This document shows, in pieces, positions 57,783 through 64,000 of a DNA stretch of 64,000 bases. Origin of the DNA: Anolis sagrei (lineage: Eukaryota > Chordata > Lepidosauria > Squamata > Anolidae); NCBI RefSeq assembly GCF_037176765.1, contig NC_090021.1, positions 56,566,953 to 56,630,952 on the forward strand, written 5' to 3'. Made by a program: the position numbers and the translations under genes. The number at the start of each line of letters is the position of its first letter. Position 1 is the stretch's first letter. A model generated the notes under the pieces. That model saw only the letters and a program-made list of their open reading frames with translations, had not been told where the DNA came from and searched no databases.

Positions 57783-58036
57783 AAACAAAAATAAATACAG
57801 ATAAAAAGCTGATGATGTAATAGTTTGAAAACAATTCAATAGCTACCATATTGAAATATCAATAATTAAAATAGTATAAAAATCATTCTTAAAACACAAT
57901 AAAATCAAACTGCACTCCCTTGGTATTAAAGAGTCTTCTGCAAAAAAAAGCTAATAACCAAATATTTATTTAAAAGCAAAAGAACTGGCAGTGAAAGAAA
58001 ATCAGAGAAAGTGCTAACCTAATTTTCTGTGTGAAG

Positions 58037-58053
58037 TTTTTTTTTTTTTTTGC
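58037..58053. repeat. Poly-T tract
   Basis: A T run before gcagaagacg; it imitates a plus-strand splice acceptor, but no open frame of note follows. Confidence 0.7.
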
Positions 58054-58379
58054 AGAAGACGACGCTGAAAAGTTTCTTTACAGAAGTATCCTCTCCAAAC
58101 TAGCCTTCCCTAAGGCATCTTCAAGCATTGCCTGCGCACATAGGGAGATATGATCTCTCAGATAATCTGGAGCTCAGCCATATAAGAAACACAACACTAA
58201 ATCCTTATTCCCTTATCTACCTTCCAACTGACCAGCAATATCTCTATCTTGTCTGAAGGAAACTTCTGTTTGTTCACCCTCATCCAGTCTGTTACGTAGC
58301 ATAGATATAGGTTTGGTTGCAAAATAGATTCCCTGGAATTTAATCTCCTCACAAACATTACCAACAAAAACAACATTGA

Positions 58380-60143
58380 TCTCATTATGTCTTTTATTTT
58401 TCATATAAATTAACATTCTAAAAAATTGGAATAGAAACACTAAATACAATATTGCACATAGCGATCTTTGTTATTTAATTTAGTATGGCAATATACACAC
58501 TGTTGATACTGAAGGGAAGGGGAAGTCTACAAAACAGAAACATGCTACTATGGTTTTAAATGCACTTAAATGAAAGAAAATGCAAGTGTTAAACAGCAAA
58601 TACTAGAGTTTACATAAATACAAACATGAGATTTTATCAGTGCTATTAAAATATCTTTTACTTCTTTATTTGCTTGTGATAGGTCTCTTGTAACAATCTT
58701 CTCTTTTCCCTTTCCCAAGAAATAACTTTATTCCTGTCACACTATAGGATTTAATAATGCAGTTCTTGGAAAACACATAAAGGGACTATCAGGAACAATC
58801 CTGAAACACAACAGAATTTTAGGCTGATCACGTAACAGAAAACAATTTTCTCAATGAATGAAAAATATATCTTTTTAGTGCTTGGCATTTAAAAGGTCAA
58901 TTCCTGAGGTCATAATTGTGCAGCCCTTATGATTCCTGGAACCATATATTAACCTCTGGACAACCAGGTATCATGTACTGGACTACATGGAGGAGAAATA
59001 AAATCAACAGCTTAAAACTCAAAACCTCCCCAGCACCTTCCATGCTAAAGGGCTTTGGGATATATATATATATACATCTTCCTAATTTTAGCTGTTTTCA
59101 GAATGTTGAAAAGCTGAAGCTACAGTGTATGGAGGAGATATTGTAAACTGAAGATGATAAATCATTAGATTGCTTCTGGTGGCTGAGATTAAAAAGTGCA
59201 AATAATTGTAACTGTTATATGTCATTTATAGGATGGTTCTAGATAAAATATAACACCTCAATTAATTTTTGATCCTTTGCTTTGTTAACAGAAATTTGAA
59301 GTTCATATTATCAACTTGATGATCTAGAATGATTAAAAAGGGAAAGGTCTTTAGCCCTGCAAACAGAATGGTTCAGCAGATTCTTAGGAAATATACAGCA
59401 AACTTTTCATTGCTGTATAAACAGATCACTTAAAATATACATAGTATACCCAAGTCTATTTAAAAACCTCCAAACTAATCCTACCTTACTGCACCCAGAC
59501 AGCGTTCCTCTGTTTTGCTTCCATCACTTATATCTGGCAGAAGATGAAGAGAAAATGCCCCCCACTTTATGAGTTATAAGGATAGCCATGTTGAACATAT
59601 TGTTTTGGAATTGGAGGCTATGAGAAATGAAAATGAGTATAGAGAGTAAATTTAGAGAACAGAGCATATTGTGTGAAAGGAGCACTTTACCAATTCAACA
59701 TACAACTACAAATGTCAACGCAAAATGGATAGAAACACTTCTCAAGAACTGAAATTCTTCCACCTAATCTAAATGCACTGCTATAGCTGTATTTGCTTGA
59801 AAAGATATTGTCAGCAGAAATGGAAATCTAACATTTGCATGATGTTAGATGTTTATACAGTTTTCAGTTAGGACATATATTACCACTTACACACGTTGGT
59901 TTTTTTTAAGTTTATTATGCATATTCCTCCACACATTACAAAATAACATTTGGATTGGAAGGAAGCACAGGATACAGGAAATAGACATGTCTCTAACTCG
60001 TGATATCCATTACTGGGTTGCCCATGGAGCAGACTCATTCTTCACTGATTGCTTGGCAGATATTAGTTGGTAAAAAGAGGGGGGAAATGCAAAACAATTT
60101 CAAGAAATGACATGGGCTGTATGATATAGTTTTCCTTTTCTCC
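58380..60143 (-). other. Repeat-poor block, possible 3' UTR of the convergent gene
   Basis: AT-rich sequence without recognisable mobile elements except short TA runs (59,060-59,075). On the minus strand AATAAA occurs near 58,393 (plus-strand TTTATT). The lack of repeats over 1.7 kb contrasts with its surroundings and would fit a 3' UTR following the candidate exon at 60,226. Inference only. Confidence 0.25.
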
Positions 60144-60226
60144 TCACAGATGGATAGAGTTAATTGAACAAGTGGACAATGACATCTGCCTTTCTTCTTT
60201 CATGTTTTCATACTTATCTTTGCTTT
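60144..60226 (-). CDS. Candidate terminal coding exon of a convergent gene, possibly FMN2
   Basis: On the minus strand a pyrimidine tract (tgtttttccccctag) ends in AG at 60,228-60,227. The sequence after it is open in two frames. In one it gives KAKISMKT then a stop at 60,202-60,200. In another it gives SKDKYENMKEERQ and 13 more residues, ending at 60,144. In human, FMN2 lies tail to tail with GREM2, so a minus-strand 3' end is expected just here. I cannot recall the FMN2 C-terminus well enough to choose a frame or confirm the match, and no upstream exon is seen in the window. Treat it as a prediction. Confidence 0.3.
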
Positions 60227-61011
60227 CTAGGGGGAAAAACACAAAGAAAAGTCAATAAAATATGTTTAAGAATTTCACAGAAGTTAATATGCCATCATGA
60301 GTAATACTCCTTAAAATAGAGAAAGGATGGTAAACTATTGTTTGTTGTGAATAGACCAGGCAGTTACGTGTTCTCTCCTCAAAAGCTGAAATTAAGGATG
60401 TGCAAAACCAAACAGTATGGAATATTATTTGGCAGGCTGCTGATGCAGAAATGCTGCACTTACATTATAATTACTGAATGTGTTTTTGTGTTTTTGCAAC
60501 CAAGCCAGCAATTTAAAAAGAAAACATTTTTTTCACATTTGTTTAGTTCTTCATTGCCCTGTTTAATTATTAATAAATTACACTCAGGGCCCTAGCACTA
60601 AAATGACTGCAATGTTCCCAGCATCTAGCACTCCAGAGATGTGTGCTGTGAGGTGAAAGAATGATATAAGTTAGTTAAGCACTTACAGAAGATTGAGCAA
60701 AGCTGATCTATCTTTCTAGACTGCTATGCACTTTCCCCAATCTTGTTATCAGCACCAGAACTGCTTAAAGGTAGAAGTGAGAAATCTGTGGTCCTTTGGG
60801 AACTTTTAGACAACATTTTTCAGCTAACTTGACCACTGACCTGGCTAACTTTGGCTGCTAGGAAGTGAAGTCCAATAATATCTAAAAGACCATCTCTCTC
60901 ACATTCCTGGTCCAAAGTAGTCTCTAAGGCAGAAGTGGCCCTAGGTAATTTTCAACGGTAAGCAAACAGTATTTTGGCGCTCCCCCCCCCCCAACCAATC
61001 ACTGATATAGG

Positions 61012-61106
61012 TTGTTGTAGGTTTTTTCGGGCTATATGGCCATGATCTAGAGGCATTCTCTCCTGACGTTTCGCTTGCATCTATGGCAAGCATCCTCAGA
61101 GGTAGT
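61012..61106 (-). mobile_element. Penelope-like tail with well-preserved hammerhead motif
   Basis: Minus strand from 61,102 to 61,062: CCT, CTGAGGA, stem II tgcttgccatagatgcaagc (six perfect pairs), GAAACGTC, AGG. All conserved hammerhead boxes (CUGANGA, GAAA, GUC) are present and CCU/AGG gives the start of stem I. The family tail follows to cctacaacaac at 61,012. Confidence 0.75.
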
Positions 61107-61112
61107 GAGGTG

Positions 61113-61131
61113 ATATATATATATATATATT
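61113..61131. repeat. (TA)n microsatellite
   Basis: Short TA run between the Penelope tail and a fragment of the 12-kb hAT family. Confidence 0.8.
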
Positions 61132-61863
61132 CTGTTCATCGTGGGAGTTCTGTGTGCCATATTTGGTTCAATTCCATCATTGGTGGACTTCAGAATGCTG
61201 TGATGGCAAGCATCCTGATTCTGTTTGCTGCAGCTTTGCTCACTGGTGGGGGGGGGGGGGCTGAAAACATCACCTTTCTTGCACCCCAATGACAATGGAA
61301 GATACCTCCTTTGCCCAATGCAGCAGATTGCACTTCAGGTGATCTTACTGAACATGGAGAAGTTATGGTTCCACAACTAGGTTATGGAGCCATAACTGCA
61401 GTACTGAAGACCCACCAGTAATTATTGGCCTTCAATTGATTTCTTCTGAGACCAAGAATTGAACTACTCAGCACCACCTCATTTCCAGCTTAGGTTAGTA
61501 TTCATAAAGTTCAGAAGCAATATCATAAACATGTTATACTTACAATTCCAGAATCATGCTTTTGTTTTATATTGTAAAGTGATTTTCCCTTTTTCTGTCT
61601 ACATACTTCTTCAGCCTCTTTAAGTCTGCAACAGATTTAATTGATTGACCAAATCAAAACCACTTGTAAAGAAAAGAAGATCTGAACCATTATTTAAAGA
61701 TAGTATTTTTCAATGTACAATAATCCTGAAAGCTTGCAGAAAATAAATTATAAGCATTGTTGTCAAGAAAAAGCCACAGAAGCTGTAATAGGTGCACTGA
61801 TATTTTAAGGGTATTTAATATAATCTTATTTAAGAACTGAACAGGATGACAGCATAAGATATA

Positions 61864-62648
61864 CGAGGGTTGGAACTTTAATAGTTGCAACATTGCTGTA
61901 AAGATGCCACGCAATGAAACCAAAGAATGTCACGTATACCACACGTTAGTTACATACCTACCGTAACTCTGAGCAAAAAGACTCGCCCTTCCTATATCAC
62001 ATGCATGCGGAGTGACGCGAAGAACTGAGCCTCGTATTAGCTTGTGGTCTAAAGTGAGTGTTGTAATGATGTTCAAAATTTCGTCAGAACCCCAGCAATG
62101 TGAAAGTTATGGTGATTCTTGTGTACAACTGTGATGGTGTAATCCTAACGCATATCATTCCCCCACATCAGACCGTCAATGCGCAGTATTACTGCTCATT
62201 TTTGGAACACCATCTCAGACCAGCTTTGAGAAAAAAACAGCGACATTTTCTGCAGGACACCCCTATCATTTTGCATGACAATGCTCGGCCACATGCAGTG
62301 CAAGCTGTGGCTGATTTGCTCAATCAATGGGGCTGGGAAGTCCTGTACCATCCACCATACCCTCCAGACTTAAGCCCTTGTGACTTTGACTAAATTCCTA
62401 AGATGAAGGTACCACTTCTTGGCATTAGCTTCAGAACTGTTCCAGAGATTCTTGTGGCAGTAGATGGCTCCATTCGAACTATCAACAGAACAGGCGCAGC
62501 AACTGGCGTGCTATGACTTCCACATTGTTGGAAATGCATTGTACACGATGCTGGCGACTGTATTGAAGGAGTGTAAAACTTAGTGGCATGTATCACTTTT
62601 GTATTATATGCAAATAAATAGTTGTCACTATTAAAGTTCCAACCCTCA
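61864..62648 (+). mobile_element. Internally deleted mariner transposon (785 bp)
   Basis: Ends CGAGGGTTGGAACTTTAATA and, inverted, TGAGGGTTGGAACTTTAATA, flanked by TA at 61,862-61,863 and 62,649-62,650. A full mariner is about 1.3 kb. The start of the transposase (SVVMMFKISSE at about 62,058) is followed almost at once by its C-terminal part, so the middle is deleted. Confidence 0.92.
62100..62569 (+). pseudogene. Mariner transposase C-terminal remnant (DD34D)
   Basis: KVMVILVYNCDGVILTHIIP opens the catalytic half. The first catalytic position reads N or D (YNCDG), the second is LHDNARPH and the third SPCDFD, with mariner DD34D spacing. The frame stops with TAA directly after DFD (62,391). 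Reading on in the same frame gives IPKMKVPLLGI, a TGA at about 62,514 where an R codon (CGA) would fit, then LPHCWKCIVHDAGDCIEGV and the normal end. Inactive. The close match of both ends shows it is fairly young. Confidence 0.88.
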
Positions 62649-62650
62649 TA

Positions 62651-64000
62651 CAAAGATTTTCCACTGATTTTTTAATGTCTTATATTCTTTGCAAACTTAT
62701 TTAAAAAATCAGATCCAATCTTGCTGCAGTTTATTTGATTGCTACATTATTTCCCCAATCATTACATTTATTCCATGACATTCCTGAAAATGATTCATCA
62801 TAAATCACATGTTGCTTTATTTCTTTGACCATACAAATGTTTTGTGTGAAATATATTTTACAATTCAATAAAATGAAAACTCCAGCTCATGGACTTGATC
62901 ATACCAATATTTTCTATCACAAACAACAAAATAATCCTTCTAAAAAGCTCAGTGCCAGGAATAAGGTTAAATGAGCCCAGAAAATCCCTTTGACATATAA
63001 TTTTCTTAACTATTCCATGAAAATATCCAACATTATCCATTTGCTTTGCAGGTAATGTTACTGGTGTAACATGTTGCTACTAAGCTCTGATGCAGACAAA
63101 CAAAAAAGAGCTGAAACAAATAATACTGTATAATATAAACTGACTTTACTTCTCTGTTTGTTTCCACTGTCCTTGTTTGTTATTACATTTCTGAACTTAC
63201 CTTTTCTAAAACTGGGAAAAGTGAAAGACAGGGGTTTAAAAATAATGAACTTATCAGTTCTTAAAATGCCATCTATGGGATGTATCATTCCATCTCTGGG
63301 GAACATACAGCACATCCAGAGTGAGAGCATTTATCACGATATTCTCTCCAATGCATCCTGACCACCCTGGTCTGCTTCCAGAGATTTAAATCTCTGATGT
63401 AAAAGAGGATTCCTTTGCTTTGGGAGTTTTACCATTCTACCCTCATGATTTGACTTACAAGGTCATTTCTTTAGATATGTAAGTAATTTGTTAACAGTTG
63501 TAGGAAAAGAACAGAGCATTTCAGGAGACAGAATGGCTGGATGCTAGCACTCCTGGAAGCTGTCTGAGACTAGATTAGATGGAAAAATCTACAACCCAGT
63601 CCAACACATACACAAAGAAAATACCAAAATATGTAGCACGAGATGTTATTTCTGTGATTTCCCCAAAGAGCAGACAGTGTTGATAAAATAGACCATCTCA
63701 ATAAGCTGTTCATATTACAAGGTCCACACATCCAAAACTCAAAAACCTAAAAGCACAACAAACCACAAATACTAAACCAATATGATACCAGAGCTTGGAA
63801 AAGTTACTTTTTGGGACCTTGTTTCCTAGAAACCTCCAGGTTGCAGTGGCATAGCAGCTGAGGAAGTCTGATGGTTTGAATCAGAAAAGTAATTTTCCAA
63901 AGGTCTCTCAAATAGAGATGTTGGTTGTGTTGATGCAAGATAGTTGCAACATGAATGCAAAATGAATTCAGGTAGGTGAATGCAATTATTTTGAGTTAGT
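62651..64000. other. Intergenic or intronic stretch at window end, nothing recognised
   Basis: If the convergent gene is FMN2, this would lie in its last intron. No exon-like frame with good splice sites was found. Confidence 0.35.

Noticed and set aside
58020-58140. Plus-strand acceptor-like poly-T followed by gcagaagacgacgctg
   Set aside because: The T run is a simple repeat and no plausible exon or donor follows.

Overview
The window is vertebrate nuclear DNA, almost certainly from a squamate reptile and probably a lizard. The evidence is one intact protein gene very close to mammalian GREM2, plus a repeat load typical of squamates: many BovB (RTE) LINE fragments, CR1, L2 and L1 LINEs, two kinds of tRNA-derived SINE, hAT and Tc1/mariner/pogo DNA transposons, and Penelope-like tails carrying hammerhead ribozyme motifs. 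The species cannot be named from the sequence alone.

Layout. 1-11 kb is intergenic DNA upstream of the gene, with a SINE, CR1, L2, BovB and several short fold-back DNA elements. At about 11.1-11.95 kb lies a CpG island with a CCAAT box and a good splice donor at 11,573, which I read as promoter and non-coding exon 1 of GREM2. 11.57-49.17 kb is a single large intron holding most of the mobile elements. Exon 2 begins at 49,166 and holds the whole 170-residue GREM2 reading frame (49,167-49,679); the 3' UTR runs to a poly(A) signal near 51,565. 51.6-58 kb is intergenic, with CR1, a SINE, hAT elements and a solo LTR with a 5-bp target duplication. About 58.4-60.2 kb is repeat-poor and may be the 3' end of a convergent minus-strand gene. 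FMN2 is expected there, because in human GREM2 and FMN2 lie tail to tail. 61-62.7 kb holds a Penelope tail and an internally deleted mariner.

GREM2 encodes a secreted BMP antagonist and is the only gene I can prove here. The rest of the information content is in the mobile elements, where insertion junctions are unusually readable: twelve hAT-type copies have 8-bp duplications containing a central TA in at least one copy, one hAT sits inside a BovB with a perfect duplication, and one head-to-head pair of hammerhead modules sits inside a hAT with a 9-bp duplication.
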